The notes below the pieces were generated by a model. The model was not told the DNA's origin. It did not search any database and worked only from the letters and a program-made list of their open reading frames with translations. From contig JAKUCV010004518.1 of NCBI GenBank assembly GCA_028386065.3, forward strand, positions 80,475 to 144,474: a stretch of 64,000 bases of DNA, read 5' to 3'. The translations under genes and the position numbers were made by a program. Of this stretch, positions 44,656 through 55,436 are shown one piece after another (positions within the stretch are counted from its first letter, which is position 1; the number at the start of each line of letters is the position of its first letter). The DNA comes from Turnera subulata (lineage: Eukaryota; Streptophyta; Magnoliopsida; Malpighiales; Passifloraceae).

Positions 44656-45360
44656 TACTACAAGTGATCAATTGAAAATTTTAATTCTTTATGTTCTCGG
44701 CAAAAAAAATATGAAAATTTAAATTTATGTAATTGAAAGACTATGTAATTAATATTTTATTTTTATTTGTCTTTATAATTTGTATATTAAAATAACGATT
44801 TTGATGTGTGATCATATTCATGGTTTAACATTCTTTTATCATAACACTGTTTGGTTTGGTACATGTGTTCCTTTGGAATAAATGTTGAGAGCTGAAGGTT
44901 TGGGTGATTTATTTCACCCTTTTATGATCAAACTGTTTGGTGCATGTGTATCTTTGGATTTTCAGATGTGTTAAAAATTTAAAATATCGTCAATTGTTTT
45001 CTTCCCCTTTCTTTTCTCCAACGCGGTTGCTCTTATGGTCCAGACCATGAAACATCCTCCCGTCCCCTCCTTGAATCTCCGTAGTTATAGGGAGGACTTA
45101 ACAAATAAAGTATATCATGCTACGTCCAGCCTAACAATTTATAATTTAATTTTTCATGAAACTACAGTCATATACATTACTAAATAGAAATTAAATTACA
45201 CAAATGGTTCGGACACTGGTAAGACTTAATTTGTTTGAGCTCAAAGTTAATTAAAGTAGCAAAAGGTGTCATGGATGAAATCGTTGTTCAGGAACCCAAA
45301 AAAAATAATATGAGATGGTTTTATTAAGACCATGCATTAAGGTTGATCACATAATTAAAC
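44656..45360. other. intergenic DNA
   Basis: It is AT-rich, with no gene or repeat recognised. Confidence 0.45.
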
Positions 45361-45370
45361 CATAAAACAA

Positions 45371-45590
45371 TTAACTAGTGGGACAATCCCAGCAAACAGA
45401 AACGAAGGTAGTATCGGAGCAAGTAAAATTCTTGCACCCCCTACTGGTACAAGGTTTGGGATTGGCTGTCTTACATCTAATAATTTGTTGGACTCCCCAA
45501 GCACCCATCTTCTTTGCAATAGTCTCGGTTCCTTCTGTTCCACCAAGACCAATATTAGCGTTTGAGGCTTCTCCCATTGAGGACGGTAGA
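45371..45590 (-). CDS. possible last exon of a small cysteine-rich secreted peptide
   Basis: On the minus strand an acceptor-like TTGTTCCAG ends at 45591. The following 73 codons read GLPSSMGEASNANIG and on to a C-terminus with six cysteines in the pattern C-x7-C-x4-C-x4-C-x8-C-x2-C (RCKTANPKPC, SRGCKNFTC, VSVCWDC), then PTS and a stop at 45371. This looks like the mature part of a plant defensin-like or signalling peptide, though I cannot place it in a named family. The first exon with a signal peptide was not found to the right; a LINE is inserted from 45886 and may separate or destroy it. Confidence 0.4.
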
Positions 45591-46074
45591 CCTGGAACAA
45601 ACACACATCATATATTATTCACATTGATCCAATGTTTACATGATCCAGTCATAATGTGTATTTATAATATTGTTTGAGATATTTTTACTACCAAAATTAT
45701 CCCATTCATGGTAATTCAAAGTTTTAAAACGCCATATTTGACATATTAAGATTTCTTATCAGGATTACCGTACGATATGTATGTGTTGATGTACCATACT
45801 TATCGATGGGACAACATATTACACAACACATGAATTTAATTTCAAGCCGCTCCTTAATCATGATTGTATTTGAGTTGTTACTTTTTTTTTTTTTGAGAAT
45901 CATGATATTTCATTAAAAAAAAAAATCCAAGCCAAGAATTCCTTCTTATTTTGGGAATATGATTAAGGTAAGTTCTTTGTCCTAATTACAAAAAAGCGTA
46001 AGGAATACACTCCTGGCCGGAAAGTTGCACTCAAAAAGAATATGAAGAAAAAGCAATCTTAACTTGAGACTGTC

Positions 46075-46740
46075 TTGCCAAATCAGTCGGCATCCTTCAC
46101 GCAATCACAGGGATCACGCCATCAAATTTTGATTTCAGAAGATCTTGAAGGTCAACAGGGACCTTCACACTCAGGGAATTCAAAAGGAAAGGTCCCCGCC
46201 AATTTGGTAGCAGTCACCGATCCCCTCATTAAGACTACTGGTGGGACAGGCCTCATGGCCCGAAAACACCAGCCCTTTGGTCCCTCTAGATTATGTACAT
46301 CAGGCCAGCAACCCATAACTATCCAATCTAGAACTGGGCCTGTCATAACCAGTTCACAAGCCCATAATACCCACATGACCCAAACATTACCTGGCAACTG
46401 CTTCACCTTGCCCCCAACCGAACCATACTGTCTCCACTGTCCCTTCAACTATTCCTCCACGATTCTCTCCCCCAACCAACTGTGACTACCAGTGCCCATT
46501 CCTCCATCTCCCTTACTGCCTCTACCCATTCCACCATTGCTACTATGTCGGAGGAGCTGGGTTTAGATACGGGTATCCTGTCCATCATGGAGTCTGCTAT
46601 GGAGCAACACTCCCGGCCACCGGATCTAAATGAGCCACCTAAGGAGACGAGGGGGAAGCAACAGCTCAAAATAGGGGCAGCTCCCATTCCTCCTACAGGT
46701 GGCGTCTCAGTTAAGAAGAAATCTGCGTCCTATTGAAGAA
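46075..46740 (+). pseudogene. C-terminal part of LINE ORF1 (second LINE)
   Basis: Two frames (46075-46485 and 46482-46736) encode Ser/Thr/Pro-rich sequence such as SQGSRHQILISEDLEG and EELGLDTGILSIMES. It lies directly upstream of ORF2, where a LINE ORF1 tail belongs. The DUF4283 and zinc-knuckle parts are missing because the element is 5'-truncated. A frameshift near 46484 separates the two pieces. Confidence 0.6.
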
Positions 46741-46870
46741 AACTCCGGGTTCCAAGGATTCCCATAACGAGGATATAGTTCACCAAGATGAGACTTCTCT
46801 ATTGTCTGGTCCAGCGTCCTCAACCTGAGGACTTCCAGGTGCTATCCTCTCCTTTTTCTGTATCATTTCC

Positions 46871-49349
46871 ATGATTAGAATTTTTACTTGGAATTGTCGA
46901 GGAGTTGGCTCTCCCGAATTTCGTGTTCATTTTAAGGAGTATGTCCGTTTGAATCAGCCAAATGTTATGGTCCTTTTGGAACCCCGTATTAGTGCGGAGA
47001 CAGCTACCCGTGTTATTCGGAGATTGGGTTTCTCGCGCTCCCACAGAGTTGAAGCTCTTGGCTTTGCGGGAGGTGTGTGGATTTTGTGGAAGGGGAATGA
47101 AATCCAGGTGTCTGTATTAGCAAATCACCTTCAGTTTGTACACTTACAGTTTACTACTACTTGTGGGCCTTTTTTATTGACGGCAGTGTATGCTAGCCCT
47201 CGCGCTGCACTGCGCTGGTATTGTTGGGCGAATTTAAGAAATTTGGCTTCTTCGGTGGTTGGTCCATGGCTTGTCTGTGGAGATTTCAATGCTATACTTG
47301 ATCCATCTGAGGCCCAACGTCCTGAGTTGGGGTTGCAGCGGGGATGTAGAAGATTTCAGTCATGTATGGAGGAGTGTAATCTCACGGATTTGGGGTTCAC
47401 CGGGCCATCTTTCACATGGCGACGGGGCATCAGCTAGGTGCGTCTAGATAGAGCACTGGGTAATCCGGAGCTTCTCTCCCACTTTTCTAACACCAAAGTT
47501 TATCATCTTCCAATGCTCTATTCAGATCACCGCCCTGTTCTAGTGGATTTGATGCGGCCAGAACCGATGAGAAATAGTCTAAACCGAGCCTTTAAATTTC
47601 AGGTGGCCTGGTTGACACATTCAGACTTCCAGAGGGCCGTGGGTGCTGCTTGGCGCTCTGATGTGGGTATGGATGTGGCTATTTCGGAGTTGGCAAATCA
47701 GTTACAGCAGTGGAATAAATCCACTTTTGGCATTGTTTTTGCAAAGAAGCGACTTCTCCAGGCTCGGATACACGGTATCCAAACTTTTTTAGCCTCTATA
47801 TCATCCGTATTCCTTGCTAACTTGGAAACAGAGCTTCGACATGAATTGTCTGAGGTCCTCTTAGAGGAAGAATTATTGTGGTTCCAAAAGTCCCGACAAA
47901 CTTGGATTATGCAGGGAGATCGTAATACATCTTACTATCATGCTTGTATTGTCATGAAGAGAAGACATGCTACCATTACTGCTTTGAAGACGGATGGCTC
48001 ATGGTGTACTGATGCACGTGCCTTTCAGAATCTCACCCTGGACTATTTTACCAAGATTTTTACTGAAGAGGTATGCTCTCGCCCTCTGTTTCCTATGACA
48101 GGAGCTTTTCCAGTTTTGGATGCGGGCTCGATATCCTCTTTAGCAGCAATCTTATGGAGCCCTATTTGACATTGGACCATATAAGGCCCCGGGGCCGGAT
48201 GGGTTCCATGCACTCTTTTTCCAAAATCAGTGGCTAGTGATCAAAGAGTCTCTTTGTCATTTTATCTGCCGAGCTTTTGTGGGGGAGGTCTGGCCCAAAT
48301 CTCTTAATGAGACTCTCTTGGTTTTAATTCAGAAAGTTAGTACTCCTGAATCCATCTCACAGTTTCGACCGTTGGGGCTATGTAATGTTAGTTATAAGGT
48401 CCTAACAAAGCTGATTGTTAATCGCATGAAGCCTCTTCTCTCGAATTTGATCTCGCCCTCTCAGTGTAGTTTCATTCCGAGTCGGCACATAACGGAGAAT
48501 ATTGTTCTGGTTCAGGAAGTCATTCACTCAATGAGGGGTTGCACTGGTGACACTGGTTGGATGGCTATAAAGATTGATCTTGAAAAAGCCTATGACAGGC
48601 TAAGTTGGGCATTTATTCGGGTCACTTTGGTTTCTGTTGGTTTTCCACACATTCTGATTGAGTGTATTATGCGGTGTATCGGTAATACGGAGATGCAAAT
48701 GATCTGGAATGGAGCAGTGCTTGAGGCTTTTAAGACTTCACGAGGGGTGCGTCAAGGTGACCCGATCTCCCCCTATGTTTCTGTTTTGTGATTCCTCCGG
48801 CCTGAAAGTTAGTACGGCCAAGACAAAAGTATTCTTTTCTCCAAACACCACGAGGGCAATGGCTGAGATGATTGTTCAGGGCCTTGGTGTTACCGAAACA
48901 GAGGACTTGGGGCGCTATTTAGGGGTGCCTGTCCTACATCTTCGGATTTCTGTTGGGACTTATGGTTATATTTTGGACAAATGTCGGGCTCGACTTACTT
49001 CATGGCAGGGGCGGCATCTTTCCCTAGCTGGGAGATTGACCCTTACACAGGCAGTTCTCTCGGCACTACCCATTTATACTATGCAGAGTGTTCGACTACC
49101 AATGGGTGTTATCTATGATTTGGAAAGGATTTCCCGAGATTTTTTATGGGTGATTTGGAAAGGATTTCCCGAGTTTTTTTATGGGGCGCTGAGGAAGGCT
49201 CCCGGAAAATACACCTTGTGAAATGGGATTTGGTATGCACACCAAAGTTACAGGGAGGTTTGGGACTACGAAATTTGAAGTTTATGAATTCTGCACTCCT
49301 TGCTAAAATGGGATGGGGAATTCTTACACGACCTCATGCACTTTGCTAG
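46871..49349 (+). pseudogene. LINE ORF2 with catalytic box deleted (second LINE)
   Basis: It starts MIRIFTWNCRGVGS (endonuclease), with LLEPRISAET, CGDFNAIL and YSDHRPVLV. A TAG at 47435-47437 and a frame change near 48165 break it. The RT keeps QFRPLGLCNVSYK, AIKIDLEKAYDRLSW and GVRQGDPISPY. At about 48785 the reading then jumps to CDSSGLKVSTAKTKVFF, skipping roughly 70 residues that include the (F/Y)ADD catalytic site. Near 49127-49180 a 36-base tandem duplication (GATTTGGAAAGGATTTCC twice) adds 12 codons. After 49349 only a few codons of LINE character remain. RNase H is absent. Confidence 0.9.
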
Positions 49350-49372
49350 AATATTAAGAAATGCACGATAAC

Positions 49373-50679
49373 TCCAATTATAAAGTATTATTAAAATGTC
49401 ACAATTTCGTTTTATTTATCGTTAGATTGAGCTGAAATTGTGTCAGGATGTTTCAGACATATTTGTCTTCAACCTAAATGGTAGAGAATGGATTTAGAGT
49501 CGTGGAATTGTTACTTTAGAAGGGTCAAATATTAAGTTGTAGTTTTGGGTGTTTTTATTATATCTCTTTTTTACTCCTAGTTATAGCAATCTATCTTCTC
49601 TCTTATTTGGTTTGGTGGTGTTGTTGGTATTTTTTGGAAGGAATTTTTGTAAGACACTTCTGGTATGGGGAGTTAATTTGATGCACTTTAGGTCTTATAG
49701 TTTTTACTTTTTGATTTGAAGGGTTTTCACGTAAAAATTAAGCGTGTTGTTGATATTATTGTTCACCGAACCTTATTTTATTACTATTTGCTTTCTTCAA
49801 AGACATTCCGTTAATGAGGAAGAATTTTATTGGATATTTAATATCTATTTTGGCTTGGGTATATAGTTATCCTTTCTTCCTAACATAGCGGCACAGTCTA
49901 TTACTTCCTTAACCCTTTAATTTTTTCTAGAGATGAGTATTTTGACTTCCTCTTCAAGTGAATTAACAACTGGAGGAAAGGGACTGTAAATTTTTATTTT
50001 TTAAGAACTGACTGTAAGTTGTTTCTCTTTCGAAGTATATTAATGCAATCTTTTTTTTGGTACATCTTCGGAGAAGCTATTGTTAAATGGAAATCATCTG
50101 GATGCCATTTTCCGAAGGGCATTGCTTCCCACATGGGTTCTAAATTAGAAAACCACTTGGTCTTGTCGAGGCATATATTGACCGCGATGTTGATAGAGAA
50201 ATTTCATGAATCATGATGAATGGAATTGTCCTTTTTTAGTACAATCGTTCAGGCCTCGGTCTCAAATTTCTGGGATAAATTATGTAGCTAGCACTTTTTT
50301 ATAACTCCCTTTGATAATAATTGATAATTGTGGTTTCTTTTATGGTTATAATATTGAACGGTTGATAAACTATATAAGATTTGCCCATCATTGAAAATTC
50401 TTATCCACCTCGCCAATTATGTAGCATCCAACATTTGCACTTGAATACGGCAAATATCGTCTTGCCGTTTGAGAGATGCTGGTGTCCCTATCTATGCCTT
50501 CCTTTCATGATTGAAGGCTCAAAACTCAAAAGTTCGGCTAAATTTCCTCACGGGTCATGCTGAAAATTTTCAATTATTCATCATATGTTTCGTAAACACC
50601 CCAATTCTACCTTGCAAACATGAGAAAAAGTACCAAGCTCGCAATTAAACTATTGACTGCCTTGTTTCCAATTTCTTTC
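49373..50679. other. intergenic DNA
   Basis: It is AT-rich, with no gene recognised. LINE similarity has faded by 49372. Confidence 0.45.
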
Positions 50680-50692
50680 GGGCTTCAAGACT

Positions 50693-52833
50693 TTTTTTTT
50701 TATCTATCATGTTTTACACATTAAAAATGATATCGCAACAGGTAAAGCGGGTATTAAAAAATGTTGAGACACCATTTCAGATGCCGCTTTACCCTACCCT
50801 ATTCTAAAACCACATACATAGGCTAGCAATATAGCAAAACAAACTGGCCAGAGACAACATATTCCTCGTCAATCTACAATTGCCGCAGTTGATCGGAATT
50901 CAGGCAGAGCGAGTCGAGCCTTAGTAAGACCAAGCAAACGCGGTTCCGTTGTGCATGATTGCCTTGAATGGGGGAACATCTTCCGGGAAGATTGACCATT
51001 CTACTGTTCTGCACTTTGAGTTCTCTGCTGAGAACATCGAAAACCATTCAGCACCAACCCCTTCCTGTTCTTCTCAACCGTGGCAGCAGCAGTTGAAGGC
51101 ATATGCCCCAATACACATACTGCTAGATCTCAAAAGATAACTCCTTCACATATCATAACATCATTAAACAGTACATGATAACAAAAGCAATTTGAAACAG
51201 TTTACCCGTCTAGTACACAGGTTGAGGATCACTGTTTCTCGCTGTCAAGCGACAAAAAAGTCGTTGATAATTCCCTACCCTCAAGGGACTTTATCCGACT
51301 GACGACCATCCACTATTTCCCCTCATTAGGTGAGGCCAGCCGTGGGGGTAAAATAACCCCTGTTGGCTATCCAACCACACCCTCCAGACTTCGGCCTTCC
51401 TCCTCCATCTCAAAAGCTTGTATGAGTTCACATGTGGTCGGTTGATAATCAACCTTCGTTTTTCTCGCCATTCTCTTCCAGCTCGGCTTTAAGGCAGAAG
51501 CCTTGATGGGGGAGGAATCATGAAGTTCTGTGACTAGCTCAGCCACCGTGTTCATAAGGCCAGTGTGATCCCTTCTCGCTGCCTCCTTGATGGGGGATTG
51601 AAGCACTTCTTCCAGCACCTTACGCTTCTTACCAGCTAGAGCCATAGTGCCATGTGACCTATCATCTGTTATATCGTCCAATTGTGTATTTGTTTGAATC
51701 AGATTAGGTCCCGATCCTACCACCTCATCCTGTTGTTCAACCGGGACCTGTTTTCTGGCCGAGTAGTGCTTTCCAAATATCTCTTTGGCCCTCATCCATG
51801 GCCCAAAACTGTCCTCTGCCTCCCTCTCAATACCCTCATCCGGTCTAGGAGGTTTCAAGCATCGATTGGTGGGGTGTGTGGTTAGACCACACCTGCAACA
51901 CAACTCTCCTAGCCTCTCATACTGAAATCGTATCCAGAATTCTTTCCCATTTGAATCAATACAGGCTACTCCCGGCAGTAAGGGTTTGCCGGTATCAATT
52001 TCGACCCGGGCTCGAATGAACCCCTGCCAGCCCAGCATCGCCTCTAACGAAGGCTCATAAAAATGGAACACAGGAAATACCGTACCAATTTTGACAATTT
52101 TTTCGGGCATTAACAAGCTAGTCGGGATGTCATGAAATTGAACCTAAATCATGATTTTTCGGAAGCATACCTGGCTCAAGATCATATTCGGGAACCAACC
52201 TTTTAAGCATAGGTGCATATTGGAGACAAGCCATGGTGAGCCCTTCAGCACCTTCTTCTTGTCCTCTTCTAACTCGAACCCAAAGAGGAAGACGTTGTTT
52301 GGCTTCGGGATAATTCGGAAGTGTCCCTTGATGTACCAAACATTCATTATTTGGCTCCGTATCTGACTGATATGCGGCCTACGATCGCCAAGTATCTTGC
52401 CAACCACATAAGTCCGAGCCACCAGTGCACCCAAGCTCTCCTCAGCATTCGGTGCAGCTGAGTTCGAATTGACTCCCCCCAGATCTAACACACGTCTGGA
52501 AGATTCCGCCATAAGTGTACTCAAACAAACCAGACAACAGATCTGGTGCTTAACTTGCAGTTACTTACAAGATCTAGCTTTGATGCTAGATGCTCAGACA
52601 AAACTATTAGAGCAAACAGAAAAGTGTGGAAAGTTGAGATTTTACAACTATAATGCACAAGATGGGTGGTTAACACATGAAGGAAAGCACTATAATATTA
52701 TGGATCTGGAATTACAGAGTTATTTTGAGGAAACTATAGCAAGCGGCTTACAAAGAAAACGATGAAAACTTAGCTGTGTTGAGAGTATTCTACGCGCTGC
52801 ACGCGCCATCTTATTGGCAAAGTTGCAGAAAGG
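50693..52833 (-). mobile_element. ORF1-only L1-type retroposon A
   Basis: An insertion of about 2.1 kb is flanked by an exact 13-bp target duplication GGGCTTCAAGACT (50680-50692 and 52834-52846). Its 3' end is a T run on the + strand (50692-50701). Between are a 309-base 5' part, one ORF1-type gene (DUF4283 and zinc knuckle) and a 665-base 3' region in which I find no endonuclease or RT motif. It was therefore inserted by LINE machinery but does not encode it. Confidence 0.75.
51367..52524 (-). pseudogene. LINE ORF1 of retroposon A (one in-frame TAG)
   Basis: One frame of 385 codons starts MSTLMAESSRRVLDLGG. It contains the DUF4283-type part (GKILGDRRPHISQIRSQI, FLFGFELEEDKKKVLKGSPW, VQFHDIPTSLLMPEKIVKIG), EIDTGKPLLPGV, the zinc knuckle CCRCGLTTHPTNRC and a Lys-rich tail. 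A single TAG at 52144-52146 interrupts it before VQFHDIP, a C-to-T change away from CAG. This protein would bind RNA as in other LINEs. It is shorter than the 592- and 701-residue ORF1s in this window and differs from both, so it belongs to another L1 subfamily. Confidence 0.85.
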
Positions 52834-52846
52834 GGGCTTCAAGACT

Positions 52847-53770
52847 CTAGGTTGTGTTAGCGATCGAGATATCATACTAGCTATTGTCTAAGTTAATTAC
52901 ATGTTCTTTTTTAGTTTGTATAATTGATTATTTGTGTTATTTAAGTCATGTTAGGCACCCAAGAAGTCCTTATCTGCTCAAGATATTTGATATTTTTCCA
53001 TGAATGAATGGTTCATTAACGATAAAAAAGAAAAAATGATTGCACCTTGGATTGGATGAATTTTGGATTCAATTTTTCACGCAATATTCTCATTTATTTG
53101 CATTTTGGAATTTGGGTACCAGAATTAGTTACTCGTGAGTCGTGGGTGAATCCTATAAAAAAAAGAAGAAGAAAATAACAGTATTGTCGACTTGTAGTTC
53201 ACATGCAAGACCGGTCCCCTCTTGTCAAAGGTCGATTATGATTCATCATAGATTAAGAAAAAGTGCTTCAAAAAAAAATTGGCTTTTTGTTTGCAATTGG
53301 TTCCTTTGGGCCCAAAAACAACAATTATTTCTCGAGCTGGTGGGCTCAAAACCTTTTAAATGCTCCGATATCTACTAATATCTCGCCGCGCTCATTTATA
53401 TCTGAACCTACTTGTCTGTCATCCACCATATCCTCTGAAAATTCAAACTCCAAGATTGCCAAGGTTGTCCAAGCATGTTCTCTTCGTCTACTAATTTGCA
53501 TGGCTGGTACCCGATGATTGATTTTGCAATTAATTAACCATATAATATCTTTTTAGAACCCTTAAATAATGTTCACGTACGGACCTCAGGGTAGTAGATA
53601 AGTAAACAAAATAATGCTCTGGACAGAAGTGCCGGACAGCACAGTGGCGGGGAATAGTAACCTATGAAAATGAGATCCCAACCAATGCATATGGAGACAA
53701 AAGCTATGAGTGTCGGGCTTGTTTGCCCCGTGAATCTTGACTTCACAGAATTATAGTCCACTCTCTTTCC
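52847..53770. other. intergenic DNA upstream of the LRR gene
   Basis: No gene is recognised. It probably holds the promoter of the + strand gene at 53853. Confidence 0.45.
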
Positions 53771-53776
53771 AGTTTC

Positions 53777-53784
53777 TATATAGG
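53777..53784 (+). promoter_or_regulatory. TATA box of the proline-rich LRR gene
   Basis: TTTCTATATAGGAT lies about 70 bases upstream of the ATG, the usual distance for a short plant leader. Confidence 0.6.
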
Positions 53785-53852
53785 ATATTACCACTCTTCA
53801 CTTCCAGCAATGTAAGGTTCCTTGTCCTCAGGCAGGTACAGGGATAGTAAAC

Positions 53853-55340
53853 ATGAGCAGAACCATTTCTTTCTCTTCTTCATTTCTCCTTTTAAGCATC
53901 ATTTTTCATGCATCCTTTTGTTACGAGACAGATGTGGAAAATGCAGCCATTAGGACAGAGAGGGAAGCATTGGAAATAATCATAGGTGGCGGCGGCGACT
54001 ATGCTCCTGCTCCTTCTCCTGATGATGAATATTGTCCACCACCTCCTCCTCCCCCTCCTGAATGCCCTCCTCCACCAGCCCCGCCGTCTCCACCACCAAA
54101 ACAGCCGCCGCCGCCTCCGCCGCCGCCGCCTCCACCTCCATCACCACGACCCCCGCAGCCTCCGCGGCCGCCGCCGCAGCCTCCATCCCCAAGTCCAATT
54201 GGCCCGTTTCCCAGCAAGAATCTCAAAAGGGATTATTATGTAATCCAAGAATTCAAGAAGAAAATAATCGACCCGAAGGGCATAATTAAAAAATGGAGAG
54301 GAACTAATATATGCAAGTACCCGGGCTTTCAATGCGCTACTGTCCCTGACATGAAAGTTCCTGCACTTGCAGCACTCGACTTCAATGGCAACGCGTTTTC
54401 TGGTCAGATTTCTGGTCTCGTAGATAAGCTCCTTGATTTGTCTATCTTCCATTCAAACTCCAACAACTTCACCGGTCCATTACCCACCAAGATTGGAGCC
54501 AAAGACATCAGGTACCTCTTCGAGTTCGACGTGAGCAACAACAACTACGCTGGTGGGTTTCCTATGCCGGTTCTTGCCGCCACGAACCTGACTTTCTTGG
54601 ACCTAAGGTACAACCACTTTTCAGGACCAGTTCCTCCTGAGGCGTTCAAGCTGGACCTAGATGTTCTCTTCCTGAACAACAACAACTTCTCCCAACAGCT
54701 TCCTGATACTCTCGGCTCCACCCCTGCCCTGTTCCTCACTTTTGCCAACAACAAATTCACGGGCAAAATCCCGAGCAGCATTGGCAGAGCAAGAAACCTC
54801 CTCGAGGTTCTTTTCTTGAACAACCACTTCTCGGGTTGTTTGCCTTACGAGATTGGGTTCTTGAAAAAAAGTAGAGTCTTTGATGTGGGCAGCAACAAGT
54901 TGACAGGCCCAATTCCCCATTCCTTTGCGTGCCTGGAAAAGATGGAGGAGCTGAACTTGGCGCAGAATGAGTTCTATGGGCCTGTGCCGGAGTTGGTGTG
55001 CAAGCTTCCTAGCCTGACAAATTTATCCTTATCGAGTAATTATTTCACTCAGGTCGGGCCAGTGTGCAGGAAGTTGATAAGCAAGAAGATTCTTGATGTC
55101 AGGATGAACTGCATCTTGGATCTTCCGGGACAGAGATCAGCTGCTGATTGTGCTGCATTCTTCTCTCAGGACAAGAAATGTCCCGACGAGAAATCACTCG
55201 CTTACGTTCCCTGTAAGACTAATGCCTACTTGACTTCAGACAAGAAGACAGAAACTGATCAGCAGAAAATGGTCGCACCAGCTGCTTCACCCAGGCCCAG
55301 ATCGTATGATGCTCTCAAACCGCATAAGTTGCGATTTTGA
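53853..55340 (+). CDS. secreted proline-rich LRR protein, At4g06744-like
   Basis: The 495-residue protein is probably secreted to the cell wall. Residues 1-24 form a signal peptide (MSRTISFSSSFLLLSIIF). Residues 50-122 are an almost pure Pro/Ser stretch. Residues 125-450 match the LRR domain of the LRR-extensin/At4g06744 family: the N-cap pair ICKYPGFQC, about ten LRRs (LSIFHSNSNNFTGPLP, LDVLFLNNNNFSQQLP, LEVLFLNNHFSGCLP) and the C-cap LDVRMNCILDLPGQRS...C. Unlike classical LRX proteins the Pro-rich part precedes the LRRs. It is intronless, with no stop or frameshift. A paralogue lies at 60071. Confidence 0.93.
   Translation: MSRTISFSSSFLLLSIIFHASFCYETDVENAAIRTEREALEIIIGGGGDYAPAPSPDDEYCPPPPPPPPECPPPPAPPSPPPKQPPPPPPPPPPPPSPRPPQPPRPPPQPPSPSPIGPFPSKNLKRDYYVIQEFKKKIIDPKGIIKKWRGTNICKYPGFQCATVPDMKVPALAALDFNGNAFSGQISGLVDKLLDLSIFHSNSNNFTGPLPTKIGAKDIRYLFEFDVSNNNYAGGFPMPVLAATNLTFLDLRYNHFSGPVPPEAFKLDLDVLFLNNNNFSQQLPDTLGSTPALFLTFANNKFTGKIPSSIGRARNLLEVLFLNNHFSGCLPYEIGFLKKSRVFDVGSNKLTGPIPHSFACLEKMEELNLAQNEFYGPVPELVCKLPSLTNLSLSSNYFTQVGPVCRKLISKKILDVRMNCILDLPGQRSAADCAAFFSQDKKCPDEKSLAYVPCKTNAYLTSDKKTETDQQKMVAPAASPRPRSYDALKPHKLRF
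54036..54195 (+). repeat. CCN-rich low-complexity DNA encoding the Pro stretch
   Basis: Runs of CCT/CCG/CCA codons are strongly strand-biased, which leaves open frames on several other strands and phases. None of these is credible as a gene. Confidence 0.85.
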
Positions 55341-55430
55341 TTATGGAGTATCGATGCTAAATAGTTTGATGCCTGTCTGTATCATATTATTGCCATATTT
55401 CCCATCTATTAAGAATTTGTATATAGATGA

Positions 55431-55436
55431 AATAAA
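55431..55436 (+). terminator. polyadenylation signal of the LRR gene
   Basis: AATAAA lies about 90 bases after the stop codon in a T/A-rich 3' region. Confidence 0.45.

Larger units (their letters stand above)
45886..49372. mobile_element. second L1-type LINE, 5' part inverted (twin-priming structure)
   Basis: At 45886-45898 a T run followed by GAGAATCATGATATTTCATT looks like the poly(A) end and 3' UTR of a minus-strand LINE. From about 46030 the DNA turns into a + strand LINE: the end of ORF1, then ORF2 up to just after the RT thumb, stopping near 49372. A LINE 3' end in one direction joined to its 5' part in the other is the product expected of twin priming. No convincing target duplication was found (only TTGTTACTTT near 45878 and 49508), so two separate insertions remain possible. 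Confidence 0.55.

Noticed and set aside
50900..51140. Possible exon reading WSIFPEDVPP on the minus strand
   Set aside because: It lies inside the 3' part of retroposon A and could be an ORF2 remnant, but the match is too weak to call.
53980..54289. Several open frames on both strands over the proline-coding stretch (Gly-rich, Leu-rich and Ala-rich peptides)
   Set aside because: They are produced by the CCN repeat in other frames. The + strand LRR gene explains the stretch.
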